A DNA stretch of 64,000 nucleotides from Zwartia panacis (GTDB lineage Bacteria > Pseudomonadota > Gammaproteobacteria > Burkholderiales > Burkholderiaceae_B). This document shows, one piece after another, positions 40,816 to 51,231 of this stretch; the stretch's first letter is position 1, and each line of letters opens with the position of its first letter. The notes beneath the pieces are model-generated. The model worked only from the letters and a program-made list of their open reading frames with translations, was not told the origin of the DNA and made no database searches. The position numbers and the translations under genes are program-made. The DNA lies in contig NZ_JAUHHF010000005.1 in NCBI RefSeq assembly GCF_030410395.1, forward strand, positions 1 to 64,000, in the 5' to 3' direction.

Positions 40816-42472
40816 TATGACGATTCAAGGCGCTCAGGACGGCTTTAAAGGAGGCTGTCACGATATCGCGATCAACGCCAACGCCAAAACCTGTCGCGCC
40901 ATCCTCGATACGGGCTTCGACATAGCAAGCTGCACGCGTATCAGTTCCCATGCCGATAGCGTGTTCGTGATAGTCCATGATCTTGACGGGGATGCCCAAG
41001 CAGTCCACAAATGCTGAGATCGCACCATCGCCCGAACCCGTCAAGGTTCGTCGCTCACCGCCGACATCGAACTCCGCTTCGATCGTGAACAACTTGCCCT
41101 CGGCTGCGCTCGGATCACCTGTAATGCGGTGTTTGATGAGTTTCCAAGGCTCGGTCTGTGTCAAATATTCCGTATTGAAGATGCTGTAAACATCGGCAGC
41201 GGTGACCTCGCGACCGGTCTCGTCGGTGACGCGCTGGATCGCACGGCTGAATTCGATTTGCAATCGGCGAGGTAAAACCAGTCCGTGTTCTTGTTCGAGC
41301 AAATAAGATACGCCGCCTTTGCCGGACTGACTGTTGACGCGAATCACCGCATCGTAGCTGCGACCGAGGTCTGCAGGGTCGATAGGCAAATACGGAACTT
41401 CCCAGATGGCATCCGCCTTTTGTACGGCAAACCCTTTCTTGATCGCGTCCTGGTGGGAGCCTGAAAATGCGGTGAATACGAGATCGCCAGCATAAGGATG
41501 GCGTGGATGCACGGGGAGTTGATTGCAAAATTCAACACAGCGACGTACTTCGTCGATGTCCGAAAAATCCAGTCCAGGGTGAATACCTTGTGTATAGAGG
41601 TTTAAAGCCAGGGTAACGAGATCGACGTTACCCGTGCGTTCACCGTTGCCGAACAAACAGCCCTCGACGCGATCAGCACCGGCCATCAAGCCGAGTTCTG
41701 CTGCGGCGACAGCGGTACCCCGATCGTTATGGGGGTGCAAGCTGATGATGATGCTGTCGCGCTTGTTCAGATTGTTATGCATGTATTCGATTTGATCGGC
41801 ATACATGTTGGGCGTCGTGGCTTCGATGGTCGCGGGCAAGTTATAAACAATTTTGCGTTGTGGTGTGGGTTTCCACGTTTCTGTGACCGCGTTGCACACC
41901 TCAAGGGCGAAGTCTGGCTCGGTGGTGCTGAAGACTTCGGGGGAATATTCGTACAACCAGTCTGTTTCTGGGTGCTTCGCCATGCAGGCCATGACACATT
42001 TCGTGCCTTCAATGGCGACTTGTTTGACCTCTTCGCGGTTCATATTGAACACGATGCGGCGAAAACCAGGTGCGCAGGCGTTGTACAAGTGAATCATCGC
42101 GCGCTTGGCGCCGGCGGCAGCCTCGACGGTGCGCTCGATGAGCTCCGGACGGGCTTGTGTCAAGGCGATGATGGTGACGTCATCGGGAATGAGCTTGTCA
42201 TCGACGAGCTTACGCACGAAGTCAAAATCTGTTTGTGACGCAGAAGGGAATCCCACCTCGATTTCTTTGAAACCGATTTTGATGAGCATGTCAAAAAAGC
42301 GCAGTTTGCGCTCGACACTCATCGGCTCGATCAGTGACTGGTTGCCATCGCGCAGATCTGTGCTCATCCAGATGGGCGGATGGGTAATCCGCTTGGTGGG
42401 CCAGGTGCGTTCAGAAAAATCACGTTCGAAGGGTTTGAACGGGATATATTTTGTGGCGGGATTCGAAAGCAT
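40805..42472 (-). CDS. leuA: 2-isopropylmalate synthase
   Basis: LeuA condenses acetyl-CoA with 2-oxoisovalerate in the first step of leucine synthesis and is inhibited by leucine. The 555-residue protein begins [15 protein letters not shown], the long form typical of Burkholderiales and actinobacteria. It carries [17 protein letters not shown], the [16 protein letters not shown] metal/acyl site and [14 protein letters not shown]. The C-terminal LeuA allosteric domain has [13 protein letters not shown]. The ATG at 42472 has GAGG six bases upstream. A leucine-rich leader ORF and stem-loop precede it, which suggests attenuation by leucyl-tRNA supply. Confidence 0.97.
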   Translation of the reverse strand: MLSNPATKYIPFKPFERDFSERTWPTKRITHPPIWMSTDLRDGNQSLIEPMSVERKLRFFDMLIKIGFKEIEVGFPSASQTDFDFVRKLVDDKLIPDDVTIIALTQARPELIERTVEAAAGAKRAMIHLYNACAPGFRRIVFNMNREEVKQVAIEGTKCVMACMAKHPETDWLYEYSPEVFSTTEPDFALEVCNAVTETWKPTPQRKIVYNLPATIEATTPNMYADQIEYMHNNLNKRDSIIISLHPHNDRGTAVAAAELGLMAGADRVEGCLFGNGERTGNVDLVTLALNLYTQGIHPGLDFSDIDEVRRCVEFCNQLPVHPRHPYAGDLVFTAFSGSHQDAIKKGFAVQKADAIWEVPYLPIDPADLGRSYDAVIRVNSQSGKGGVSYLLEQEHGLVLPRRLQIEFSRAIQRVTDETGREVTAADVYSIFNTEYLTQTEPWKLIKHRITGDPSAAEGKLFTIEAEFDVGGERRTLTGSGDGAISAFVDCLGIPVKIMDYHEHAIGMGTDTRAACYVEARIEDGATGFGVGVDRDIVTASFKAVLSALNRHIKA

Positions 42473-42604
42473 GTTTAACCTCAAGTCTGTTTCACAGATG
42501 TCCTGTGTTGGGAGCATCGCGATAGTCTATTGCTGGTTTTGACCAGCGCCCGGTGATGACGGGTGTATGACAGGGAGTGTTTGGGGGTAATGCGAGTGGC
42601 CAAG

Positions 42605-42642
42605 GGCTGCCGGACTGCCACGGGACGCTAGGTCCGGCAACC
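42605..42642 (-). promoter_or_regulatory. Stem-loop overlapping the end of the leuA leader ORF
   Basis: On the minus strand GGTTGCCGGAC (42642-42632) pairs over all 11 positions with GTCCGGCAGCC (42615-42605), with one G-U pair and a 16-base loop. The leader stop codon (42630-42628) lies just inside the loop. A ribosome that finishes the leader would cover the 5' arm, while one held at the leucine codons (42672-42649) would leave it free, so folding would report leucine supply. Confidence 0.7.
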
Positions 42643-42765
42643 GATCGCTAGTAGCAGTGGTAGTAGGCTGAGTGTGGATGCGCGCGCAGATGATCCATCG
42701 CCCTGAAAGGCGGTGTTGGTCAACTGGAAGCAGGCGATGCCTGAAATTTGTGCTTGCATACCCAT
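42628..42765 (-). CDS. Putative leuA leader peptide (leucine attenuator)
   Basis: This 45-codon ORF lies in the leuA leader and ends ...STLSLLPLLLAIGCRT. Six of eight consecutive codons encode leucine (CTC AGC CTA CTA CCA CTG CTA CTA, 42672-42649), and four of those are CTA, a codon little used in the neighbouring genes. The enteric leu leader likewise uses a run of leucine codons including rare CTA. Only the control region is strongly supported. The start is uncertain: ATGs at 42765 and 42759 have no clear ribosome site, and the true start may be further in. Confidence 0.68.
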   Translation of the reverse strand: MGMQAQISGIACFQLTNTAFQGDGSSARASTLSLLPLLLAIGCRT

Positions 42766-42846
42766 TAGATAAACATAAATATCAGCGAAAAGCAAGCCCT
42801 ATCAGCTGTGAGTGATGCAGGACGGTGCTTTCCAGCAACATGCGAC

Positions 42847-43470
42847 TCAGGCAAGTAGGGTTGGTTCACGCTGCCCACCGTTCTCGAGCGGGTTCGCTGG
42901 TGGAGCGGTATCTTTAGGAGTTAAAGCGAGTTCGAGCTCAAGTTTTTGGGCGCGCGCTAAGTCTAGTTTGCGGGTACGGCCAGTGCGTAGTTGGGAGAGA
43001 GTGGTTTGAAGGTTCCCGACGGTGATGGGTGTCGACTGATCGCGCCAGACCCAATTCAGCACGTCGAGGGCTTCGGGGCTGAGTCCTGCGCAGAGCTTGC
43101 GAAACTCTCCGAGCGGAACCAAGGCTGACCGACCACGTTTGATGCTGCCGCGGACCCAGCTCATCAGGGCACTCAAGACAAACAGGACAAGCAAAGCGGC
43201 AATAAACCACCAAAAGAATTTTTGATACTGCATGACAAAATCAATCACGGTTTTGCCAAGTATCTCGTTCAGTCCGGAAACATGCAGCACAAATTCAAGC
43301 CAACCTTTGCCGCGTGCAAGAATACCTTGTACGCAATAAAGGAGAAGTGCCAACACACTGAGCAGCACAACCAGGCGAATGATCAGCCGTGGAAGTCCCA
43401 GGCGCAACAACGTATTGCCCAGAAGATAGACATCTTTTCGGATATTTGCGGTGTTTGGTGTGTTCATCAT
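42847..43470 (-). CDS. Conserved hypothetical membrane protein
   Basis: I do not recognise this 207-residue protein. It has two membrane helices, at about 30-52 (LIIRLVVLLSVLALLLYCV) and 88-110 (FFWWFIAALLVLFVLSALMSW). A basic segment (RGSIKRGRSA) follows, then a soluble C-terminal part that looks helical (RTRKLDLARAQKLELELALT) and might pack as a small helix-turn-helix-like domain (LSPEALDVLNWVWRDQSTPI). The start codon pair ATGATG at 43470 lies only 16 bases from the divergent rpoN start. It ends upstream of the leuA leader, so the two could share transcription. Confidence 0.65.
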   Translation of the reverse strand: MMNTPNTANIRKDVYLLGNTLLRLGLPRLIIRLVVLLSVLALLLYCVQGILARGKGWLEFVLHVSGLNEILGKTVIDFVMQYQKFFWWFIAALLVLFVLSALMSWVRGSIKRGRSALVPLGEFRKLCAGLSPEALDVLNWVWRDQSTPITVGNLQTTLSQLRTGRTRKLDLARAQKLELELALTPKDTAPPANPLENGGQREPTLLA

Positions 43471-43486
43471 GCAAAATATTGTACCT

Positions 43487-44977
43487 ATGACTCGCAATTT
43501 TCTCGAACTTCGTCTTGGTCAGAGCTTGACGCTGACTCCGGCACTGCAACAGTCCATCCGACTTTTGCAGTTGTCGACGCTCGACCTGGAGGCCGAAGTC
43601 GCCCGCGCGCTGGCGGAGAATCCCTTGCTGGAACAGGAGGGAGAGGGCTTGCAAGACCCCGGGGCCCTGGGGTCGACCGTACGGGTCGGCGAGGTGTTTG
43701 AAGGCGTGACGGCCCCTTCTGACGAGTCTCAGGTGGATTCTGAGGTGCCGGCGAACTCTGGCTCAGATTACGAGCAGTCTTTTGAGCGTGAACGGCTGGA
43801 GTTTTCCTCGGAGTCTCGTCATTCCAGGGACGACGACATGCCGGATCGACCTGAGGCTGCCCGCGAAAGCAATTTGCGGGAATATCTGCTGGGTCAGCTG
43901 GGTACCACGAGGCTGAGCGAGCGGGATGCCGCGATCGTGGCTTTGTTGATTGAAGAACTCAATGAAGATGGTTTTTTGGCCTCACCTCTTGAAGAGATCA
44001 TTGACTGGATGAGTCCGGAGCTGGGTTTGGAGCTGGATGATTTTCGGATGGCTCTGAAGTTTTTGCAGTCCTTGGATCCGCCGGGTGTGGGCGCACGGGA
44101 TTTGGCAGAGTGTTTGGATTTGCAATTGCAGTTTGCGGATCCTGATCGCTTGCCTGAGGTGAAAGACAAAGAATTATTGGCCCTGGCTCGCCGACTGTGT
44201 CAGCACCTAAGTATTTTGGCCACTGGCAACATGACCAAGCTGCGAGAAACACTGCGTTGCGATACTGAACTTTTGCGCCGTGCGCATGCATTGATCGTAC
44301 GATTGAATCCTCGCCCGGGCAGCCCATGGAACAAACCCGCAGCTGATTTCGCGGTGCCCGATGTGATTGTGCGCAAAACACGCAAGGGATGGGAGGCACA
44401 CCTTAATGAAGCCGTGATGCCGAAACTGCGAGTCAATGCGATGTACGCTGAGGCGTTAGGGAGTCCGCGCGGTGGCGCAAACAGCGCCCTGCATGGGCAG
44501 TTACAGGAAGCCCGATGGATGATCCGCAATGTCGCTCAAAGATTTGAAACGATTTTGCGAGTTTCCCAGGTCATTGTCGCGCACCAGCAAAACTTTTTTA
44601 ACAAGGGCTGGGAAGCGGTGAGACCGTTGACACTCAAGGATGTTGCGCTTGAGCTGGGGATGCACGAGTCGACGATTTCTCGCGCGACGACTCAAAAATA
44701 CATGGTCACTCCCTTCGGGACGCTTGAGCTTAAAAGATTTTTCAGCACAGGGTTGTCAACGGAAGGTGGTGAGGCGACCTCTTCGACGGCCGTCCAGACA
44801 CGTATACAGACATTGATCCGCCAGGAGGATCGCTCACGACCTCTCTCGGACAGTCAGTTGGTGACGCTCTTGGATAAAGATGGAATCACGATCGCGAGAA
44901 GAACGGTCGCAAAGTACCGAGAACAAATGCGTATACCGACCGCACCACTGCGAAAGTCTCAGGCTGGAGCGGGTTAG
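43487..44977 (+). CDS. rpoN: RNA polymerase sigma-54 factor
   Basis: RpoN directs RNA polymerase to -24/-12 promoters and needs AAA+ activators. The 496-residue protein has region I (LELRLGQSLTLTPALQQSIR, LLQLSTLDLEAEVARAL), the acidic region II, and the core-binding and DNA-binding region III. It ends with the RpoN box ARRTVAKYREQMRIP that reads the -24 element. I chose the ATG at 43487, which matches the family start; an upstream ATG at 43469 is possible. The usual neighbours lptB and hpf are absent. Confidence 0.95.
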   Translation: MTRNFLELRLGQSLTLTPALQQSIRLLQLSTLDLEAEVARALAENPLLEQEGEGLQDPGALGSTVRVGEVFEGVTAPSDESQVDSEVPANSGSDYEQSFERERLEFSSESRHSRDDDMPDRPEAARESNLREYLLGQLGTTRLSERDAAIVALLIEELNEDGFLASPLEEIIDWMSPELGLELDDFRMALKFLQSLDPPGVGARDLAECLDLQLQFADPDRLPEVKDKELLALARRLCQHLSILATGNMTKLRETLRCDTELLRRAHALIVRLNPRPGSPWNKPAADFAVPDVIVRKTRKGWEAHLNEAVMPKLRVNAMYAEALGSPRGGANSALHGQLQEARWMIRNVAQRFETILRVSQVIVAHQQNFFNKGWEAVRPLTLKDVALELGMHESTISRATTQKYMVTPFGTLELKRFFSTGLSTEGGEATSSTAVQTRIQTLIRQEDRSRPLSDSQLVTLLDKDGITIARRTVAKYREQMRIPTAPLRKSQAGAG

Positions 44978-44991
44978 CGACTTGCGTGACT

Positions 44992-45624
44992 TTAACCGCC
45001 TGGATTATTGACGGTTGTGCGGTCTGGACAGTCTGAGACTTTGCCCCAGGCGTTGTTGGGCCCGCAATATTTGGATTGTGCGGATTGTATGCAACCAGGA
45101 CGCTTAAAGAAGCTAGCGCTATTGCACTGGGCGAGTTCTTTTTTCAGTAACTCTTGCCATGAGACGACAAGGTTGGACGAAGGCGCAGCTGGACGCGCAG
45201 ATGATGAGCCGGAATCCGTATGACGGACATCAATCGTGCGAACAGAGTCGGTGTCCGTACTGGAGCCGTTGCGTTCACTGTCGCGGCGTTCGGAGTTTTC
45301 CTCGTCGTCCTCATCGTTTTCTTCACCGTCTTTTTTATAGGAGTTCGCATCCGCGCGCGAGGCGATGATCGGTGCAATAGTCCACTCGACGGGCTCCATT
45401 TCCTTGGGTACGCCCAGCGTTCCATCAATGCGGGGCTGGGGCGGTTGAGGCGCAAGAGGTTTGCCGTCGGCGTCCAGAACTTGCCCCGATTCACTCTCGG
45501 AATTGGATGCCGAGGAAATGGACTCGGGGGCTTGTTCGACGAGCCACAGACCAAGTTGCCGTCCGCCTTGCCAGGAGGCGATCACAGCAAGCAACAGTAA
45601 GAGGATAAGGGCGCGCCAGGACAT
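44992..45624 (-). CDS. Hypothetical membrane-anchored protein with a four-cysteine C terminus
   Basis: I do not recognise a named family. The 210-residue protein has one N-terminal membrane helix or uncleaved signal (LILLLLLAVIASW). A long disordered, very acidic linker follows (about 95-125, rich in E, D, S, N). The compact C-terminal part has four cysteines in a pattern resembling CNSASFFKRPGC...KYCGPNNAWGKVSDC. The cysteines suggest a periplasmic disulfide-bonded domain. It ends 14 bases from the rpoN stop (convergent) and lies upstream of prfC. Confidence 0.65.
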   Translation of the reverse strand: MSWRALILLLLLAVIASWQGGRQLGLWLVEQAPESISSASNSESESGQVLDADGKPLAPQPPQPRIDGTLGVPKEMEPVEWTIAPIIASRADANSYKKDGEENDEDDEENSERRDSERNGSSTDTDSVRTIDVRHTDSGSSSARPAAPSSNLVVSWQELLKKELAQCNSASFFKRPGCIQSAQSKYCGPNNAWGKVSDCPDRTTVNNPGG

Positions 45625-45647
45625 AGGGATCTCTGAATTGCGTGATG

Positions 45648-47258
45648 TCAGACTTTGTCAGCGAATACTTGGCCACCATGTTCACGCATCGCATGAAACC
45701 GAATCGCCGGATGGCGTTCTTCGGCTACCCGAAGTTGAGCCGTCGACGAGACGAGGAAAGCCGGTGCTTCGACGACATCATAGGCGATATGCGAAGCGTT
45801 CGCATCGATGAATTTACGCAGTTCTTTTGGATCTTCGGCGGTGATCCAGCGAGCCATGTTGTAGCGAGAGGGCATCAGACGGGCTTCCGCGCCGTATTCC
45901 GCCTGCAGGCGGTGTGCGACGACCTCGAACTGGAGTTGCCCGACTGCGCCAAGCAACAGTGCGCCACCTGCGGCGATGGGCTTGAACACTTGAATCGCAC
46001 CTTCCTCACCCAATTGGAGTAGACCTGTGCGGAGTTGTTTAGTACGAAGGGGGTCTTTGGTCTCAACCGCCTGAAAGAGTTCGGGCGCAAAAAATGGCAA
46101 ACCAGTGAAATGCAGGGATTCGCCTTCGGTCAATACATCGCCCAAATGCAAAATGCCATGGTTCGGGATGCCGATCACATCACCGGCATAAGCTTCGTCT
46201 ACGAGTTCACGTCGCTGTGACAGAAACGAAACGACGTTATTCGGACGGATTTCTTTGCCGTTGCGAGAGACTTTCAGGCGCATGCCGCGCTCGAACTTTC
46301 CGGAGCTGACGCGCACAAACGCGACACGATCCCGGTGCGCCGGATCCATATTGGCCTGGACCTTGAACACAACACCGGTGAATTTTGGTTCATCGGGATG
46401 CACGACACGTTCAAGTGCCTGGCGTGAACCTGGCGGTGGAGCTTGATCGACCAAGGCGTCGAGTACCTCTTGGACGCCAAAGTTATTAATCGCCGAACCA
46501 AAAAATACGGGTGTTTGTTTGCCAGCCAGAAAAGCGTCGCGATCGAAGGTGGGGGCGGCAGCTTGTATCAGTTCGATTTCGCCTTTTGCTTGCTCAAAAG
46601 CCGAGCCGAAACGTTGGGCGATTTCCGGATTGTCCAACCCGTCGATAAAGTCATCCGAGTTGTCGTTGCGTCGTTCTTGACCGGGGCGAAATAGCCGCAT
46701 ACGGTCGCGCTGGATGTCGAACACGCCACCAAACGCTTTGCCCATGCCGACTGGCCAAGAAAAAGGCACGGCATCCATACCGATATGCTGTTCGATTTCG
46801 GACAGTAGCTCAAGCGGATCGCGCACCTCACGATCCATTTTGTTGATGAAGGTGATGATCGGTGTGTTTCGTGCCCGACAAACCTGAAGTAAGCGGATGG
46901 TTTGTGGCTCGACACCGTTTGCGGCGTCGATGACCATCAGCGCCGCGTCAACGGCAGTCAGAACACGGTAGGTGTCTTCGGAGAAGTCCTGGTGTCCGGG
47001 CGTGTCGAGCAAATTGATCACGCAATCGCGGTATTCCATTTGCATCACGGAAGAGGCAACGGAGATGCCACGTTGTTTTTCGATTTCCATCCAGTCCGAG
47101 GACGCATGGCGGGAGGCCTTGCGTGCCTTGACGCTACCGGCGATCTGAATCGCACCCGCGAAGAGCAAAAGCTTTTCGGTGAGTGTTGTTTTACCGGCGT
47201 CAGGGTGGGAAATAATGGCGAACGTTCTGCGTCGCGCGACTTCAGCTTGAATACTCAT
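45648..47258 (-). CDS. prfC: Peptide chain release factor 3
   Basis: RF3 is a translational GTPase that removes RF1 or RF2 from the ribosome after termination. The 536-residue protein has G1 SHPDAGKTTLTEKLLL, G3 DTPGHQDFSEDTYR, G4 NKMDRE and the RF3-specific stretch WMEIEKQRGISVASSVMQ. The length is normal. It stands between the four-cysteine protein gene and rhlE on the same strand. Confidence 0.97.
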   Translation of the reverse strand: MSIQAEVARRRTFAIISHPDAGKTTLTEKLLLFAGAIQIAGSVKARKASRHASSDWMEIEKQRGISVASSVMQMEYRDCVINLLDTPGHQDFSEDTYRVLTAVDAALMVIDAANGVEPQTIRLLQVCRARNTPIITFINKMDREVRDPLELLSEIEQHIGMDAVPFSWPVGMGKAFGGVFDIQRDRMRLFRPGQERRNDNSDDFIDGLDNPEIAQRFGSAFEQAKGEIELIQAAAPTFDRDAFLAGKQTPVFFGSAINNFGVQEVLDALVDQAPPPGSRQALERVVHPDEPKFTGVVFKVQANMDPAHRDRVAFVRVSSGKFERGMRLKVSRNGKEIRPNNVVSFLSQRRELVDEAYAGDVIGIPNHGILHLGDVLTEGESLHFTGLPFFAPELFQAVETKDPLRTKQLRTGLLQLGEEGAIQVFKPIAAGGALLLGAVGQLQFEVVAHRLQAEYGAEARLMPSRYNMARWITAEDPKELRKFIDANASHIAYDVVEAPAFLVSSTAQLRVAEERHPAIRFHAMREHGGQVFADKV

Positions 47259-47305
47259 GATGGCGAATTTTACAGGCTGAACAGGTCAGCCTGTGTTCGG
47301 GCTAA

Positions 47306-48763
<1,458 letters not shown>

Positions 48764-48918
48764 GAGAACAGCTCCATCGTCGTGCCGGCCCGCAAGTGAA
48801 TGCGGACTCCAATCGGGGCAGACGAACAGGGAGTAAAAACGCCTTGGAGGCGAGCGCCCACAGAGTTGGGGCTTAGCGAGGCACGAGGACTGGAACTTTG
48901 TGCCGTAACGCTATTGTA
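48764..48918 (-). promoter_or_regulatory. rhlE leader with -10 element and a terminator-like hairpin
   Basis: On the minus strand TACAAT (48918-48913) is a good -10 element, which implies a leader of about 140 bases. Within it, CGCCT-CCA-AGGCG (48852-48840) is followed directly by TTTTT, a small intrinsic terminator. An adjacent GCCC/GGGC hairpin just before it could compete for the same bases. The stem has only 5 bp, so termination would be partial. Confidence 0.45.
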
Positions 48919-48966
48919 CGCTAAGCGAACTCTGGATGGCGGGTTTTAGTTTGAAAGTGAAAAGTT

Positions 48967-49980
48967 TCAACTCAAGCGTGCAACGTTGATGAAGGGTTCT
49001 CCGCGCGCATAGTGTCCGAGATTTTCGAGGAATTTCTCTGCCATTCGCTGAAGGATCGCGTCCGAGAATCCAGCTGTATGTGGAGTCGCGATCACATTGG
49101 GCATGTCCCAAAGCGGGGACTCTGCTGGCAAGGGCTCTTGCGCAAAAACGTCTAGGTAGGCGCCGGCGAGGCGACCATTTTTGAGGGCATCAATCATGGC
49201 GATTTCGTCGATGACCGCTCCTCTGGATATGTTCACGATATGTGCCGAGGGCTTCATCAATCCGAGCGCTTTCGCACTCACGAGATTGGTGGTTTGAGCC
49301 GTTAACGGGCATGCCAGCACGAGCCAATCAGTCTCTGGCAGGATGCTGTTGAACTGATCGAACGACACGACACGAGTGTCTGGAATTGTGGAAGACGCGG
49401 ATTGGCGCACGACAATAATGTTGAGTCCAATCGCTTTCAACCACGCAGCTAGTTTTTGACCGATAGGCCCCCAACCGACAATGGTGGCGGTTTGCCCTTC
49501 AAGCTCTGGAGGCAGGCCCACTTTGAAAAAAGGTTCCCATGCATGGGCACGTTGCGCAGCCGCGAGTTGTGGAAAGCGACGCGCAAGCGACAGCAATCCA
49601 GTCAGCGCGGTCTGCGCCACGACGCCCGCACTCGCCCCAGAGGAGCTTGTGACGGTAACGCCTCTGGCCATTAGGTCTAAAAAGATTTGTCGGTCAACAC
49701 CAGCGGAATGAATATGTACCCATTTCAGAGCTTTGGACCCCATCAGTGCATCGTAGACATACTGTGTTTCCGGAACGATTTTATGTTTGGTTGAGCTCGA
49801 GGTGACATCTCGAGAAACAAAGCAAAAATCCGCATCTGCGGTGCCTTCATGCATTTGTTTTGCGGTCACACGAACATAACCCTGAGGACCAAGAATGGAC
49901 TCGATTTTGGGTGCCAGCTCGGCGGCGGTTTTGTCCGAAAGCAAGATGCGTGGCGGGTGACTGAGTTTCTGAATGGACAC
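48967..49980 (-). CDS. D-2-hydroxyacid dehydrogenase family protein
   Basis: This 337-residue NAD(P)-dependent enzyme has the Rossmann motif VGWGPIGQKLAAWL. The catalytic triad regions are NISRGAVID (Arg), FAQEPLPAESPLW (Glu) and ATPHTAGFSD (His). The substrate is unknown; glyoxylate/hydroxypyruvate reductase or a phosphonate/keto-acid reductase are possible. It follows the class II aldolase gene by 30 bases on the same strand, which suggests a shared pathway for a small hydroxy- or keto-acid. Confidence 0.87.
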   Translation of the reverse strand: MSIQKLSHPPRILLSDKTAAELAPKIESILGPQGYVRVTAKQMHEGTADADFCFVSRDVTSSSTKHKIVPETQYVYDALMGSKALKWVHIHSAGVDRQIFLDLMARGVTVTSSSGASAGVVAQTALTGLLSLARRFPQLAAAQRAHAWEPFFKVGLPPELEGQTATIVGWGPIGQKLAAWLKAIGLNIIVVRQSASSTIPDTRVVSFDQFNSILPETDWLVLACPLTAQTTNLVSAKALGLMKPSAHIVNISRGAVIDEIAMIDALKNGRLAGAYLDVFAQEPLPAESPLWDMPNVIATPHTAGFSDAILQRMAEKFLENLGHYARGEPFINVARLS

Positions 49981-50010
49981 TTTTAAGACCTTGGCAAATG
50001 AATGAAGGGT

Positions 50011-50799
50011 TTAATTGCGATAAGAGGTGTCTGTGCGATCCAGCTTGCGCAGTAGAGCAGGCCACTCCATCACGCCATAAGGACGTCGTGTCCCGGGCTG
50101 ATAGTTGTTCCAGGTTTCATCCAGCACTTTTTGTGAAACTTTCATCAATGGGCTGTTACAGGACATCGCACCAATTTGAGCGCGGCAGGAAAGCTCAAGG
50201 CGGTGCATCCAGTTAAAGGCTTCACCAATCGTGCGACCAACTGTTAGTGCACCGTGGTTGCGCAAGATCATGGCTTCGCTGTTACCGAGATCCTTGCACA
50301 AGGACTCCTGTTCAGCCTCGTCCAGCACGACGCCTTGGTAGTCGTGATAGCTGATTTTCAGGAAACGCATCGCAGTCTGTGTCAGTGGCAGTAATCCGCA
50401 TTCGAGAGAGGACACTGCCATCGAGGCCCAACTATGGGTGTGAATCACGCATCCCACATCGGGTCGCGCATGGTGAACCGCGCTGTGAATGACTGCGCCG
50501 GCCTTGTTGATTCCGTAATTGAGATCGCCAAAATCAGGTTTGGTGATGATGTTACCTTTGTGATCAACCTTCAGCAGGCTCGAGGCTGTGATTTCTTCGT
50601 ACATCAAGCCATAGGCATTGATCAAATAAGTCCCTTCTTCGCCAGGTATGCGCGCAGAGATGTGGTTGGCGATCATATCCGCCATGCCATACATTTCAAC
50701 GAGTCGATAGCAGGCCGCAAGATCCACGCGTGTTTGCCACTCGGCATCCGAGACTTTGCCTTTGAGTGAGGGAATTTGAAGTACACCTTCTTTTGACAT
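50011..50799 (-). CDS. Class II aldolase/adducin family protein
   Basis: This 262-residue protein belongs to the fuculose-phosphate aldolase-like fold. It has the zinc-ligand motifs HTHSWASMAVSSL and ILRNHGALTVG, and ANHISARIPG near the start. Most members are aldolases, epimerases or decarboxylases, and many are uncharacterised; no substrate is clear. I chose the ATG at 50799 (MSKEGVLQIPSLKG) with CAGGGGC upstream over more distant start codons. It is probably co-transcribed with the hydroxyacid dehydrogenase. Confidence 0.85.
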   Translation of the reverse strand: MSKEGVLQIPSLKGKVSDAEWQTRVDLAACYRLVEMYGMADMIANHISARIPGEEGTYLINAYGLMYEEITASSLLKVDHKGNIITKPDFGDLNYGINKAGAVIHSAVHHARPDVGCVIHTHSWASMAVSSLECGLLPLTQTAMRFLKISYHDYQGVVLDEAEQESLCKDLGNSEAMILRNHGALTVGRTIGEAFNWMHRLELSCRAQIGAMSCNSPLMKVSQKVLDETWNNYQPGTRRPYGVMEWPALLRKLDRTDTSYRN

Positions 50800-50886
50800 G
50801 ACAGTTTGCCCCTGAAGTTTTTTGTCTAAAAATAGCGTTATGCTTAGCAACGAAGTTTTTGTTTGTGCCAATACCAGAGAATATAG

Positions 50887-51231
50887 ATGAAAATGTTGCC
50901 CTTTGTCGCTTCAATGGCTGTTGTCAGCGCGCTTGCTGGCTGTCAGGGCAGCGCTGTGTATTATCATCGCGATCCTGGTCGCCAGATTGTGGTGCTGGAC
51001 CAACGTGAAATCAGCATCATTCCCCTCGGAAACGACATGTGGGAAGCCTATGGAGGCAAACAAGGCGGGTGGTTTGGCACCGACTTTGACAAACAGAAAG
51101 CCCGACAGATCGAGGGTATAGAAAAAGTCACTGGGTGTCGCGTGATTTCGACAGAGTTTCCCGACAAAAAAAATGACAACAAGCTGTTGATCCATGCGAA
51201 GGTTGATTGCAGCGCGCAGCTCGGCCGCTAG
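50887..51231 (+). CDS. Putative small outer-membrane lipoprotein
   Basis: This 114-residue precursor has a type II signal peptide with lipobox LAGC (Cys19), so a lipidated periplasmic product of about 96 residues is predicted. The mature part contains two cysteines (GCRVIS and KVDCSA) that could form a disulfide. I do not recognise the family. It is divergent from the aldolase gene and its last 4 bases overlap the end of the PaiB-like gene. Confidence 0.75.
   Translation: MKMLPFVASMAVVSALAGCQGSAVYYHRDPGRQIVVLDQREISIIPLGNDMWEAYGGKQGGWFGTDFDKQKARQIEGIEKVTGCRVISTEFPDKKNDNKLLIHAKVDCSAQLGR

Larger units (their letters stand above)
42473..42846 (-). promoter_or_regulatory. Leader region of leuA
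   Basis: This 374-base gap upstream of leuA holds the leader ORF (42628-42765) and its overlapping hairpin (42605-42642). A second, smaller perfect hairpin (GCTGGT / ACCAGC, 42532-42547) has no T-run after it. Promoter-like hexamers TTGCTT (42795-42790) and TATCTA (42771-42766) are 18 bases apart, but their start point would fall at the leader start codon, so they are doubtful. No standard terminator is visible between the leader and leuA. Confidence 0.6.

Noticed and set aside
42532-42547. Hairpin GCTGGT/ACCAGC before leuA as the attenuator terminator
   Set aside because: The stem is only 6 bp and the sequence after it (AATAGAC) has no T-run, so intrinsic termination is unlikely.
42648-42698. 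A 16-codon ORF (Met-Asp-His..., rich in His and Tyr) overlapping the leuA leader in another frame
   Set aside because: Its ribosome site would be only two bases from the ATG, and His/Tyr codons make no sense for control of leuA. The leucine-rich frame is the better candidate.
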